Below, in pieces: positions 53,407-62,267 of a stretch of 64,000 nt of DNA. Position numbers and translations under genes: made by a program. Source of the DNA: Mycolicibacterium chubuense (GTDB taxonomy: Bacteria > Actinomycetota > Actinomycetes > Mycobacteriales > Mycobacteriaceae). The notes below the pieces were generated by a model. It was given only the letters and a program-made list of their open reading frames with translations. It did no database searches and was not told where the DNA came from. The DNA is taken from contig NZ_JYNX01000019.1 in the NCBI RefSeq assembly GCF_001044255.1, forward strand, positions 121,893-185,892. Reading direction: 5' to 3'. Within the stretch, counting starts at the first letter, position 1. Each line of letters begins with the position of its first letter.

Positions 53407-53646
53407 TCAGCCCCAGAACTGAATGACGAGCACCACGGCCACGGCGGCGAAGATCGCCACGAAGAGCACGACGGCGACAACACCGACGGCCGTGCGCGGG
53501 TTCAGGTTGCGACCGGCGGTCAGATCGGCGTTCTTACTGGCGGAGGTCTGCGCCGATTGAGGCGAGATCTCCCCCGGGGGGACACCCCCAGCGCGCTCCT
53601 CGCTGGGGGTGTCCATGGGGTCGGGATCCGGGGGCAGCGCGGTCAT
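53407..53646 (-). CDS. DUF6480-like small membrane protein
   Basis: This 79-residue protein has a Pro/Gly-rich start (PPDPDPMDTPSEERAGGVPP) and one C-terminal membrane helix (VGVVAVVLFVAIFAAVAVVLVIQFWG). The DPDP...GGVPPGE pattern fits DUF6480 in actinobacteria. The ATG overlaps the stop of a 32-residue gene, and the P450 starts 20 bp later. Confidence 0.8.
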   Translation of the reverse strand: MTALPPDPDPMDTPSEERAGGVPPGEISPQSAQTSASKNADLTAGRNLNPRTAVGVVAVVLFVAIFAAVAVVLVIQFWG

Positions 53647-53741
53647 GAGGAGTCCGCTTGTCGCTTGTCCTTCTCGCTGTCACTCAGGTCCTCGATCCGG
53701 TCGGCGTGCACCGAGGTCTGGGCAGCGTTGCCGTCTGTCAT
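53643..53741 (-). CDS. 32-residue acidic leader gene
   Basis: ATG 53741 has GGAGG four nt upstream. The product MTDGNAAQTSVHADRIEDLS plus DSEKDKRQADSS is hydrophilic. Its TGA overlaps the DUF6480-like ATG (ATGA), a common sign of coupled translation. It has no recognised family but is likely genuine because of signal and spacing. Confidence 0.6.
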   Translation of the reverse strand: MTDGNAAQTSVHADRIEDLSDSEKDKRQADSS

Positions 53742-53802
53742 CGGGCCTCCTTCGCGGGAGGCGTACCCCTACTGGACCGATCTACACGCCGCAGCAGGGC
53801 GC

Positions 53803-55563
53803 TTATTTCGCGGCGCCGTTGATACTCGGCTGGTCGATCATGCCGCGCTCCACGCCCCAGATCGTGGCGATGGCGCGGTACTCGCCGGTCTCTATCAGGT
53901 GCTCGAGCGCCCTGCGCAACGGCTCCGCCAGCCCGGACCCCTTCTGCACCGGCCAGCCGTACGGCGCGGAGTCGAACACATCGCCGGCGGGCACCAGTTC
54001 TCCGCGGCTGAGCTTGATCGCGAAGCCCGTCACCGGCGAATCCGCTGACATCGCGTCGACCTCACCCTTGAGCAGAGCCGTGGTGACCTCGTCCTGGCTC
54101 TTGAACACGACGATGTCGATCGGCGCCAGGCCCGCCGCGGTGCACTGGTCACTCTTTTGCGGCAGCTCCTCGGTTTCCTGCAAGGTGCCTTGTGCGACAC
54201 CGATTTTCACGCCGCATGCCGATGCCGGCCCGAGCGCGGTGCCCGGCCGGCGGGCCCACTGCGTGCCCGCCTTGAAGTAGGTGACGAAGTCGACGAGCTC
54301 CTCGCGTTGGACGGTGTCGGTGACCGACGACGTCCCGATGTCGAACGTGCCGTCCACCACCGCGGGCAGGATCGTGTCGAACGGAGTGTCGCGGAAGTCC
54401 GGCACCAGGCCGAGCACCTTCGCCACGGCCGTGATCAGCTCGACGTCGAAGCCGACGAGCTGACCGTCGGCGTTCTTGAACTCCATCGGCGCGTACGGGA
54501 CGTTCACCCCGATCACCAACCGACCGGTCTCACGGACGTCCGCCGGCACCATCGCCGCGATCGACGCCACGGCACCGTCGGGCAGGTTCTGGTCAGCGCC
54601 GGCGCCGTCGCGCCACGGCGCCCACGTCCACAATCCGGCTGCCGCCGCGGCGAGCACCACCACCGCGGCGGCCGCCGCCAGGGCCTTGACCGGAACCCGG
54701 CGGCTCTGCCGGGCTGCGTGCCGGGACCCGCGCCCGGCCCGGCGCACCGGGGCGGTGAGCGCATGCCGGGCGGCGATCGCGAGCTCTCCCGCGGTCTGAA
54801 AACGCTTCTCGGGCTTCTTGGCCATGCCCTTGGCGATGACCTCGTCGAACGGGGCGAGCCGGGGATCGGTGTCCGACGGCCGCGGCAGCGGCGACACCAT
54901 GTGTCCGGCGATCTGCTGTTCCAGGCTGTCGGCCGGGTAAGGCCTTGAGCCGGTGAGACATTCGTAGAGCACGCAGGTGAGCGCGTAGATGTCCGAACGC
55001 CGATCGACCTCGCCGCCCTCGAACCGCTCTGGCGCCATGTAGGCCAGCGTGCCCAGCGTGCTGCCCGCAGTGGTCAGCCCCTGCTCGCCGGCGGTGCGCG
55101 CCAGCCCGAAGTCGATCAGGTACACGAAGTCGCGGCCGGTGATGAGGATGTTGGACGGCTTGATGTCTCGGTGGATCAGTCCGGTCGCATGCGCGGCGTC
55201 CAGGGCGTGGGCGACCTGCTCGACGATCGTCACGGCGAAGGGGGCGCCGAGAGGCTTGTCCGTCTCCTGGAGGATCGTGCCGAGGTTGCGGCCCTCGATC
55301 AGCCGCATGTCGAGATAGAGCCGGCCGTCGATCTCCCCGAAGCCGTGGATCGGTACGACGTGCGGGTCGTTCAGACCGGCGGCGGCCTGCGACTCACGCC
55401 GGAACCGCTGCTGAAAGGTGGCATCGGCGGCCATGTGATACGGCAGCACCTTGAGTGCGACGACGCGATCGGTCCTGGTGTCGTAGGCGCGGTACACCTC
55501 ACCCATGCCACCCTGACCGATGAGCTTCTCGAGACGGTAGTGACCGAATGGTGTCGCATTCAC
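53803..55563 (-). CDS. Ser/Thr kinase fused to extracellular amino-acid-binding domain (SBP family 3)
   Basis: This 586-residue protein has an N-terminal kinase: GQGGMGEVYRAYD 16-28, ALK lysine 38, LIHRDIKPSNILI near 132, DFGLART near 152, YMAPERF near 177. A basic linker leads to one membrane helix near 291-313. Residues about 345-580 match the periplasmic glutamine/arginine-binding fold: LVIGVNVPYAPMEFKNADGQ, LVGFDVELITAVAKVLGL, FDTILPAVVDGTFDIGTSSV and GVAQGTLQETEELP. Direct ligand sensing of an amino acid or organic anion by a kinase is therefore likely. Confidence 0.92.
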   Translation of the reverse strand: MNATPFGHYRLEKLIGQGGMGEVYRAYDTRTDRVVALKVLPYHMAADATFQQRFRRESQAAAGLNDPHVVPIHGFGEIDGRLYLDMRLIEGRNLGTILQETDKPLGAPFAVTIVEQVAHALDAAHATGLIHRDIKPSNILITGRDFVYLIDFGLARTAGEQGLTTAGSTLGTLAYMAPERFEGGEVDRRSDIYALTCVLYECLTGSRPYPADSLEQQIAGHMVSPLPRPSDTDPRLAPFDEVIAKGMAKKPEKRFQTAGELAIAARHALTAPVRRAGRGSRHAARQSRRVPVKALAAAAAVVVLAAAAAGLWTWAPWRDGAGADQNLPDGAVASIAAMVPADVRETGRLVIGVNVPYAPMEFKNADGQLVGFDVELITAVAKVLGLVPDFRDTPFDTILPAVVDGTFDIGTSSVTDTVQREELVDFVTYFKAGTQWARRPGTALGPASACGVKIGVAQGTLQETEELPQKSDQCTAAGLAPIDIVVFKSQDEVTTALLKGEVDAMSADSPVTGFAIKLSRGELVPAGDVFDSAPYGWPVQKGSGLAEPLRRALEHLIETGEYRAIATIWGVERGMIDQPSINGAAK

Positions 55564-55820
55564 CGGTGTTCTCCTCGGCTGCGGCCAATCGGTGCGTCGT
55601 TCGAAGCTACAACAGATTTGCCGGGGGTGCCCGGCCGCATGTCAGTCGGCTCTCGCCGGGTTGCCCGTTTCCGGACAGCGCGACGCAGAACCTCTCGCGG
55701 TGGTGCGTGGGTGCTGCTTTTGTACCACGGCGAGACGACACACGGTCCGGTTGGAGAAAACGGTGGACGTGTGGTTTCGGTGCCCGCTTGCCGCCCACGG
55801 TCGAGGGCACCGCTGCATGC

Positions 55821-56036
55821 TCAGAGGCGATACATCTCCCGCGCCATCGCCGCGTGCTCGATCACGCGGTCACGTTGCGGGGGGTAGTGACGTCGCGCCC
55901 GCCGACCCTCAGCGGCAGCGACGGCGGCCTCCGGTACCGCGACCCGTGTCCGCGGGGCGGGTTGCAGCCGTCGGAGCAGGGCCGCCACCGCCCAGCGTGC
56001 TCGTCCGGAATGGCCGGCATCAGCGATCGAAGCCAT
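55821..56036 (-). CDS. Small basic protein
   Basis: This 71-residue arginine-rich protein starts at ATG 56036, with AGAGGTGAGG upstream. The end YPPQRDRVIEHAAMAREMYRL resembles a short helical motif seen in small mycobacterial proteins. It is divergent from the HxlR gene across 117 bp. Coding status is plausible but unproven; no domain was recognised. Confidence 0.45.
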   Translation of the reverse strand: MASIADAGHSGRARWAVAALLRRLQPAPRTRVAVPEAAVAAAEGRRARRHYPPQRDRVIEHAAMAREMYRL

Positions 56037-56153
56037 GTGCCTCACCTCTGTCTGTCCTCGCGGGCCGGGGTGGTCCGCTCACAGTTCGGAACGTAACATA
56101 AGATTTAGAAGCGTCAAGTAGATTGTGAAGCAGAAGACTGAATCGGGAGCGCG

Positions 56154-56843
56154 ATGGGTACCATGCAGGCCATGCCGCGGAAGACGTACGGACAGTTCTG
56201 CGGCCTTGCTCATGCCCTCGACGTGGTCGGCGAGCGCTGGACGCTGCTGATCGTGCGGGAACTCGCGTCGGGGCCGAAGCGGTACTCCGAGCTGGCCGAC
56301 GCGCTGACCGGGATCGGAACCAGCCTGCTCGCCACCCGGATGCGTCAGCTCGAGGCCGACGGTGTGGTGACCCGCCGGCTCGCTCTCGACCAGCCCGGCT
56401 CGGCGGTCGTCTACGAGCTGTCCCCAGCGGGCCGCGAGCTGGCAGCGGCCGTCGTTCCGCTGGCCATGTGGGGCGCCCGCCACCAGATGGACGACGCCGA
56501 CGTCGGCAACGAGTCGTTTCGCGCCGAGTGGCTGCTGAGCTTTCTGGCAGCCGACCTCCGCCGCGATGCGCCGAAGGATCTCGAGGCGGTGTACGAGTTC
56601 CACATCGACGACAGCGTCGCCTGCCTGCGGGTGAGCGGCGGCCGGGTGTGGGTCACGCCCGGACCGAACAACCAGCCCAGTGACGTCACGGTCCGGGCGA
56701 GCGCCAAGACCGTCGCCGCGATGGTCGGGCGCACCCTCACCGCCCGGGAGGCGATCACCCAGGGGCGCCTCGAGGTCACCGGCGAGCGGACCGCCGCGGC
56801 GGCGCTGACCGACGTCGTCGAAAGGCGTCTCGCACCGCGCTGA
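56154..56843 (+). CDS. HxlR-type regulator with SCP2-like C-terminal domain
   Basis: This 229-residue protein has an HxlR winged helix at residues 12-105 (FCGLAHALDVVGERWTLLIV, RYSELADALTGIGTSLLATR, DGVVTRRL). A second domain of about 95 residues follows (DSVACLRVSGGRVWVTPGPN, ITQGRLEVTGER), a sterol-carrier-type fold that could bind a hydrophobic effector. An alternative start is ATG 56172. It stands in front of the glucarate genes in the same direction and may control them. Confidence 0.85.
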   Translation: MGTMQAMPRKTYGQFCGLAHALDVVGERWTLLIVRELASGPKRYSELADALTGIGTSLLATRMRQLEADGVVTRRLALDQPGSAVVYELSPAGRELAAAVVPLAMWGARHQMDDADVGNESFRAEWLLSFLAADLRRDAPKDLEAVYEFHIDDSVACLRVSGGRVWVTPGPNNQPSDVTVRASAKTVAAMVGRTLTAREAITQGRLEVTGERTAAAALTDVVERRLAPR

Positions 56844-56901
56844 GCGGATCTGCTCGATACGGTTCCTGCATCAATCGAGTGCCAATCGGTCTTGGACAGG
56901 C

Positions 56902-58527
56902 ATGGATATGCCTCCTACCGTGGACTTCATGACAGCGACGATGTCTCCCGCCACGCGTCTGACCGGCCAGATGATCATCGCCGGCGTCCCCGTCTCCGGA
57001 ACGGGCACCGAGATCCGCGGCTTCGATCCCGCCGGCGATCGGCCCCTGGACCCGCCGTACCGGTATGGCGACGCCGACCACGTCGATACCGCGTGCGCCG
57101 CCGCCGCCGAGGCGTTCGGCCCCTACCGTGCCACCACGTCCGAGCAGCGTGCCCAGTTCTTGGAGGCGATCGCCGCCAACATCGAGGCGATCGCCGAAGC
57201 GCTGGTCACCAGGGCGGTCGCCGAATCCGGTCTGCCCCAGGCCCGCCTCACCGGCGAAATCGGGCGCACGACCGGCCAGCTGCGGCTGTTCGCCGACGTG
57301 CTCCGCGAGGGCAGCTGGACCGGCGCCCGCATCGACCCGGCGCTGCCCGACCGCTCGCCCCTGCCGCGTCCCGACATCCGGCAGCGCTCCATCCCCCTCG
57401 GCCCGGTCGCCGTGTTCAGCGCGTCGAACTTCCCGCTCGCCTTCTCCGTCGCCGGCGGCGACACAGCCTCGGCGCTGGCCGCCGGCTGCCCCGTCGTCGT
57501 CAAGGGCCACGACGCACATCCCGGCACCTCCGAACTCGTCGCCCGCGCGATCACCGACGCGGTCGCTGCGACAGGCATGCCCGCGGGCACGTTCTCGCTG
57601 CTGTTCGGCTTCGGCCCGGAACTCGGCGTCACGCTCGTCACCGATCCCCGCATCAAAGCCGTCGGGTTCACCGGATCCCGTTCCGGCGGAAAGGCTCTCG
57701 TCGCCGCGGCTGCCACCCGGCCCGAGCCGATCCCGGTCTACGCCGAGATGAGTTCGATCAACCCGGTGTTCCTCCTCGACGGCGCGCTGACCAGTCGCGG
57801 CGCCGATCTCGGCCGGGCGTTCGTCGCGTCGCTGACGATGGGCTCGGGTCAGTTCTGCACGAACCCCGGTCTCGTCGTCGCCGTCGACGGCCCCGGCCTG
57901 GACACGTTCGTCGCCGCCGCCACCGACGCGCTGGCCGCCAGCCCCGCGACGCCGATGCTCACCCCGCAGATCGCGCGCAATTACGCCGCGGGCGTGGAGA
58001 CACTGACCCAGACCGCGCAACTGATCGGCCGCGGGGAGACCGCAGATCAGGAGAACGCCTGCCGGGCAGCGCTGTTCACCACCGATGCCCGCAGCTTCCT
58101 GGCGTCCGACGAACTGCAAACCGAGGTGTTCGGCTCGTCCAGCCTGATCGTGCGGTGCGCCGACGTGGCCGAAATGCACGCCGTTGCCGCCGGTGTCGAA
58201 GGTCAGCTGACTGCGACCGTGCACGCCGACGACGCCGACCTCGACACCGCCCGGTCGCTGCTGCCGCTGCTCGAGCTCAAAGTCGGCCGGATCCTGTTCG
58301 GCGGCTGGCCCACCGGCGTCGAGGTGTGCCACGCCATGGTCCACGGCGGACCGTCGCCGGCCACCTCGGACTCGCGCACCACCTCGGTGGGCGCACGGGC
58401 CATCGAGCGCTATCTGCGGCCGGTCTGCTACCAGAACGTCCCGGCTTCGTTGCTGCCCAGCGCGATCGCCGACGGCAACCCCGACCGGCTGTGGCGGCGC
58501 ATCGACGGCCGGCTCACGCAGGACTGA
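56902..58527 (+). CDS. 2-oxoglutarate semialdehyde dehydrogenase (aldehyde dehydrogenase family)
   Basis: This 541-residue NAD(P)-dependent dehydrogenase has SASNFPLAFSVAGGDTASAL (cofactor loop), AEMSSINPVFLLDG with the general-base Glu near 281, and GQFCTNPG with nucleophile Cys near 319. The SNFPLAFSVAGGDTA signature marks the 2,5-dioxovalerate dehydrogenase group. It performs the last step of glucarate breakdown, giving 2-oxoglutarate. Starts at codon 10 or 14 are also possible. It is 46 bp upstream of the dehydratase gene in the same operon. Confidence 0.92.
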   Translation: MDMPPTVDFMTATMSPATRLTGQMIIAGVPVSGTGTEIRGFDPAGDRPLDPPYRYGDADHVDTACAAAAEAFGPYRATTSEQRAQFLEAIAANIEAIAEALVTRAVAESGLPQARLTGEIGRTTGQLRLFADVLREGSWTGARIDPALPDRSPLPRPDIRQRSIPLGPVAVFSASNFPLAFSVAGGDTASALAAGCPVVVKGHDAHPGTSELVARAITDAVAATGMPAGTFSLLFGFGPELGVTLVTDPRIKAVGFTGSRSGGKALVAAAATRPEPIPVYAEMSSINPVFLLDGALTSRGADLGRAFVASLTMGSGQFCTNPGLVVAVDGPGLDTFVAAATDALAASPATPMLTPQIARNYAAGVETLTQTAQLIGRGETADQENACRAALFTTDARSFLASDELQTEVFGSSSLIVRCADVAEMHAVAAGVEGQLTATVHADDADLDTARSLLPLLELKVGRILFGGWPTGVEVCHAMVHGGPSPATSDSRTTSVGARAIERYLRPVCYQNVPASLLPSAIADGNPDRLWRRIDGRLTQD

Positions 58528-58572
58528 CCACCACCACTCATCATTCTCGTCACCCCTAGGAGCCTTTTCGCC

Positions 58573-59502
58573 ATGCGTCCCCACTTCGACGGCGTGCTGT
58601 TCTTCCCCGTCACCCCGTTCACCGACTCGGGTACGGTCGACCTCGACGCGCTCGCCCAGCACATCGCCAAGGGCGTCGACGCCGGCCCCGGCGGCGTGTT
58701 CGTGGCCTGCGGCACAGGCGAATTCCACGCCCTCGACGACCGCGAGTTCGGCGACGTCGTGCGGACCGCGGTCGAGGTGGTGGCCGGCCGGATGCCGGTG
58801 TACGCGGGCGCCGGCGGATCTGTCGCACAGGCGAAGCGCTTCGCGGTGGCGGCCCAGCAGGCGGGCGCCGACGGCCTGCTGCTGCTACCGCCCTACCTCG
58901 TCGAAGTACCGCAGCCCGGGCTGGTCCACTACACCGAGGCCGTCGCCGCCGCGGCCGACCTGCCTGTCATCGTGTACAACCGCAACAACGCACGCTTCAC
59001 CGAAGAGTCCGCCGTCGCCGTCGCCCGCATCCCCAACGTCGTCGGATTCAAAGACGGCACCGGCAATTTCGACCAGGTGGCGCGGATCGTGCAGGCCGTC
59101 ACCACCCGAGTGGATCCCGACTTCCTGTTCTTCAACGGCCTGCCCACCGCCGAGACCACGCAGCTGGCGTTCCGGGCGATCGGCGTCCCGCTGTACTCCT
59201 CGGCGACGTTCGCGTTCGCCCCGGATCTGGCGCTCGCGTTCTACAACGCGCTCGAGTCGGGGAACACCGAACTGGTGAACGCCCTGCTGAACGCGTTCTT
59301 CATCCCGCTGGTGCGGCTGCGCGACACCGTGCCCGGCTACGCGGTGTCGCTGGTCAAGGCCGGCGTCGCGATGGAGGGCACCCCCGCCGGGCCGGTGCGC
59401 CCGCCGCTGATCATGCCGACCGCCGACGATCTCGCCACGCTGGCGTCGATCATCGAGGCGGGTCGCGAGGTGCTGGCCGGCGCGCTGACACGGGCAGTGT
59501 GA
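58573..59502 (+). CDS. 5-dehydro-4-deoxyglucarate dehydratase
   Basis: This 309-residue class I aldolase-fold enzyme of the DHDPS family has FFPVTPFTDSGTVDL, GTGEFHALDDREF, VYNRNNARFTEESA and VGFKDGTGNFDQV with the Schiff-base Lys. It dehydrates and decarboxylates 5-keto-4-deoxyglucarate to 2-oxoglutarate semialdehyde, the substrate of the upstream dehydrogenase. The stop TGA shares its A with the start of the next gene (TGATG). Confidence 0.93.
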   Translation: MRPHFDGVLFFPVTPFTDSGTVDLDALAQHIAKGVDAGPGGVFVACGTGEFHALDDREFGDVVRTAVEVVAGRMPVYAGAGGSVAQAKRFAVAAQQAGADGLLLLPPYLVEVPQPGLVHYTEAVAAAADLPVIVYNRNNARFTEESAVAVARIPNVVGFKDGTGNFDQVARIVQAVTTRVDPDFLFFNGLPTAETTQLAFRAIGVPLYSSATFAFAPDLALAFYNALESGNTELVNALLNAFFIPLVRLRDTVPGYAVSLVKAGVAMEGTPAGPVRPPLIMPTADDLATLASIIEAGREVLAGALTRAV

Positions 59503-60761
59503 TGCCAGGCATCCGGATCACCGGAGCGCGGATCACCCCCGTCGCGTTCGCTGATCCACCGCTGCTGAACACCGTCGGCGTGCACCAGCCGCACGCGCTG
59601 CGGGCGATCATTCAGCTCGACACCGACGCCGGCCTCGTGGGGCTCGGCGAGACTTACGCCGACACCCGGCACCTGGACCGGCTGCGGGCTGCCGCCGAGG
59701 CGATCAACGGTCTGGATGTGTTCGCGCTGAACGAGATTCGCGCCGCGATCGCCGCACGTCTGCAGGGCGACACCGCCGCGGTGGGCACGGCCGGCATGAT
59801 CACCACGGCCAGTGCCGGCGACCAGGTGCTCTCCCCGTTCGAGGTGGCGTGCCTGGACGTCCAGGGACACGCCCTCGGCCGGCCGGTCTCGGACCTGCTC
59901 GGCGGTGCGGTGCGCGCGGCGGTGCCCTTCAGCGCCTACCTGTTCTACAAATGGGCGGCCCACCCCGGCGCCGAGCCGGATGCGTTCGGGGAGGCGCTCG
60001 ACCCGGACGGACTGGTTGCCCAGGCCCGTCGCATCATCGACGAATACGGCTTCAGCGCCATCAAACTCAAGGGCGGGGTGTTCCCTCCCGAGGAGGAGAT
60101 GGCCGCGATCGAAGCGCTGGCGAGCGCGTTCCCGGGCGTGCCGCTGCGGCTGGATCCCAACGCGGCCTGGACGCCGCAGACCTCGGTGAAGGTGGCCTCC
60201 GGGCTGGCGGGTGTGCTCGAGTACCTCGAGGATCCGACGCCGGGCCTGGACGGCATGGCCGAGGTGGCGCAGCAGGCACCGATGCCGCTGGCCACCAACA
60301 TGTGCGTCGTCGCATTCGACCAGCTGGCGCCCGCGGTGGCGAAAGACTCGGTGCGCGTGGTGCTTTCCGATCACCACTACTGGGGCGGGCTGCAGCGATC
60401 CCGGCTGCTGGCCGGGATCTGCGAGACCTTCGGGCTCGGCCTCTCGATGCATTCGAACTCGCACCTCGGCATCAGCCTGGCCGCGATGGTGCACCTGGCC
60501 GGCGCCACACCGAACCTGACCTACGCGTGCGACACGCACTGGCCGTGGAAGATCGAGGACGTCGTCAAGCCCGGCACGCTGCGCTTCGTCGACGGGTCCG
60601 TCCCGGTGCCGACGTCGCCGGGGCTGGGTGTCGAGATCGACGCCGACGCGCTCGATGCGCTGCACGAGCAATACGTGCGGTGCGGCATCCGCGACCGCGA
60701 CGACACCGGCTACATGCGCACCGTCGATCCCGCCTTCGAACTGCGCAGCCCGCGCTGGTAG
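59502..60761 (+). CDS. Glucarate dehydratase-like enolase-superfamily enzyme
   Basis: This 419-residue enzyme has an enolase-superfamily capping domain, then a barrel with FSAIKLKGGVFPPEEEM (KxK acid/base region), LRLDPNAAWTPQTSV and YLEDPTPGLDGM as metal ligands, and SMHSNSHLGISLAAMVHLA with the catalytic His. These residues match glucarate dehydratase, which gives 5-keto-4-deoxyglucarate. A GTG at 59499 would add one Met. It acts first in the pathway but is encoded last. Confidence 0.92.
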   Translation: MPGIRITGARITPVAFADPPLLNTVGVHQPHALRAIIQLDTDAGLVGLGETYADTRHLDRLRAAAEAINGLDVFALNEIRAAIAARLQGDTAAVGTAGMITTASAGDQVLSPFEVACLDVQGHALGRPVSDLLGGAVRAAVPFSAYLFYKWAAHPGAEPDAFGEALDPDGLVAQARRIIDEYGFSAIKLKGGVFPPEEEMAAIEALASAFPGVPLRLDPNAAWTPQTSVKVASGLAGVLEYLEDPTPGLDGMAEVAQQAPMPLATNMCVVAFDQLAPAVAKDSVRVVLSDHHYWGGLQRSRLLAGICETFGLGLSMHSNSHLGISLAAMVHLAGATPNLTYACDTHWPWKIEDVVKPGTLRFVDGSVPVPTSPGLGVEIDADALDALHEQYVRCGIRDRDDTGYMRTVDPAFELRSPRW

Positions 60762-60800
60762 GGACTTCCGCCGACTGTGCCGGAGTCCTACGGTGAAGGG

Positions 60801-61271
60801 ATGGCAGCGATCGAGGCCTCCCATCCGCCGGAGGTCATGCTCAAGACCGTCAACGTCATCCTGCGGAGGGTCCTGGGCACACCGCTGGGCCGGCCCCTCT
60901 CGGAGTTCATGGTGCTGGAGTTCACCGGCCGCAAGTCCGGGCGGCGCTTCTCGATACCGGTCAGCGCCCACCGCCTCGACGGCGATCTGTACGCGGTGCT
61001 GGAAGCGCAGTGGAAGTACAACTTCCGCGACGGCGCCGACGCACAGGTGTCGCACGGCGGCAGGACGACCACCATGCACGGGGTGCTGCTCACCGACCGG
61101 GACACCGTCGCCGACGTCGTGCACCGCCTGACGTCGGGCTACGGCGCGAAGAAGGCGCAGCGGATGATGGGCATGAAGTTCCCCGGCGGACGGGTGCCGT
61201 CGCGCGAGGAGTGGGCCGAGGCCGTGGACCGGCTGAAGATCGCCGCGATCAAGCTGACGCCCAAGGCCTGA
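60801..61271 (+). CDS. DUF385/F420-binding nitroreductase-family protein
   Basis: This 156-residue protein has a split-barrel fold: FMVLEFTGRKSGRRFSIPVS and TTTMHGVLLTDRDTVADVVH follow the deazaflavin-dependent nitroreductase (Ddn) group. A GTG 24 nt upstream (60777) is an alternative start. The stop TGA overlaps the ATG of the LysR gene. It may be an F420H2 oxidoreductase; substrate not known. Confidence 0.82.
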   Translation: MAAIEASHPPEVMLKTVNVILRRVLGTPLGRPLSEFMVLEFTGRKSGRRFSIPVSAHRLDGDLYAVLEAQWKYNFRDGADAQVSHGGRTTTMHGVLLTDRDTVADVVHRLTSGYGAKKAQRMMGMKFPGGRVPSREEWAEAVDRLKIAAIKLTPKA

Positions 61272-62194
61272 TGTTCTCGCTTGCCCGGCTGCAGTGCTTC
61301 GTCGCCGTCGCCGAGGAACTGCACTTCGGCCGCGCCGCCGAGCGGCTGCACATGACACAACCACCGCTGTCGCGGCAGGTGCAGCAACTCGAAAGCGAAC
61401 TCGGGGTGCAGCTCATCGACCGCACCACACGCACCGTCACGCTGACGCCCGCGGGGGCGGCGTTCCTGCCCGACGCGCGCCGCATCCTGCAGCTGGCCGA
61501 GGGGGCCGCACAGACCGTCAAGCGCATCCCCGCCGGGGATCTGGGCACCGTCGTCATCGGGTTCACCGCGGCGTCGGCGCACGCGGTGCTGCCGCGACTG
61601 CTGGAGCGGGCCCGGGACCGACTGCCCGACGTCAAGCTGGACCTGCGCGAGATGGTGACGGCCGCGCAGATCGAGGGGCTGATGACCGGCGAGCTGGATC
61701 TGGGCATGGCGCGCCCGCCGTTGAAGCGCCCCGGGCTGGTGTCGCGGCCCCTGCTGCACGAGCAGCTGATCGTGGCGCTGCCGGCCGGGCATCCGCTGGC
61801 CGACCTGCCGCGGCAGTTGACGCTGACCGACCTCGACGGCCAGGACGTCATCATGTATTCGCCTGTGCAGGCACGCTATTTCAACGAGTTGCTGATCTCG
61901 ACGTTCACGATCGCCGGGGCGACACCGCGCTATGTGCAGTACGTGACGCAGGTGCACACGATGCTGGTGCTGGTGCGCTCGGGCATCGGCATGGCACTGG
62001 TGCCGGCATCGGCGGCCACGCTGCATCCCGAGGGCGTGGTGTTCCGGACGATCGGGGCCTTTCGGGAGCGGCCCGTCGAGCTGGACGCGGTATGGCGGGG
62101 CGATTCGACGAACCCCGCGCTGCTGCGGTTGCTGCGCGATGTGCTTCCGCAGCAGGAGTGGACGACCGACGACCTCGTCGAGGGTGTGGGCTGA
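61271..62194 (+). CDS. LysR-family transcriptional regulator
   Basis: This 307-residue protein has an HTH at residues 1-60 (LARLQCFVAVAEELHFGRAA, RLHMTQPPLSRQVQQLESEL) and a periplasmic-binding-like effector domain (GTVVIGFTAASAHAVLPRLL, LVRSGIGMALVPASAA). It closes the glucarate cluster, overlapping the DUF385 gene by 1 nt, and is a candidate regulator sensing a pathway intermediate. A 17-bp palindrome lies 12 bp after the stop. Confidence 0.9.
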   Translation: MFSLARLQCFVAVAEELHFGRAAERLHMTQPPLSRQVQQLESELGVQLIDRTTRTVTLTPAGAAFLPDARRILQLAEGAAQTVKRIPAGDLGTVVIGFTAASAHAVLPRLLERARDRLPDVKLDLREMVTAAQIEGLMTGELDLGMARPPLKRPGLVSRPLLHEQLIVALPAGHPLADLPRQLTLTDLDGQDVIMYSPVQARYFNELLISTFTIAGATPRYVQYVTQVHTMLVLVRSGIGMALVPASAATLHPEGVVFRTIGAFRERPVELDAVWRGDSTNPALLRLLRDVLPQQEWTTDDLVEGVG

Positions 62195-62206
62195 TTTCCT
62201 CCTGCG

Positions 62207-62223
62207 CCGGAATAGCATTCCGG
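62207..62223. repeat. 17-bp palindrome, copy 1
   Basis: CCGGAAT-AGC-ATTCCGG forms a perfect 7-bp stem with a 3-nt loop between the converging LysR and PhoD genes. It is nearly repeated at 63873-63889; a third related palindrome GGAATGCGCTTCC lies at 62251-62263. Confidence 0.6.
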
Positions 62224-62267
62224 GTTGCTTCGAGCGCTGAATCGCGACCAGGAATGCGCTTCCGCGG

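Noticed and set aside
56776-58728. 650-codon open frame antisense to the aldehyde dehydrogenase
   Set aside because: Gly/Arg/Asp composition without motifs; a result of high GC at third positions.
59337-61364. 675-codon open frame antisense to glucarate genes
   Set aside because: Spans three clearly coding genes of the plus strand; no recognisable protein features.
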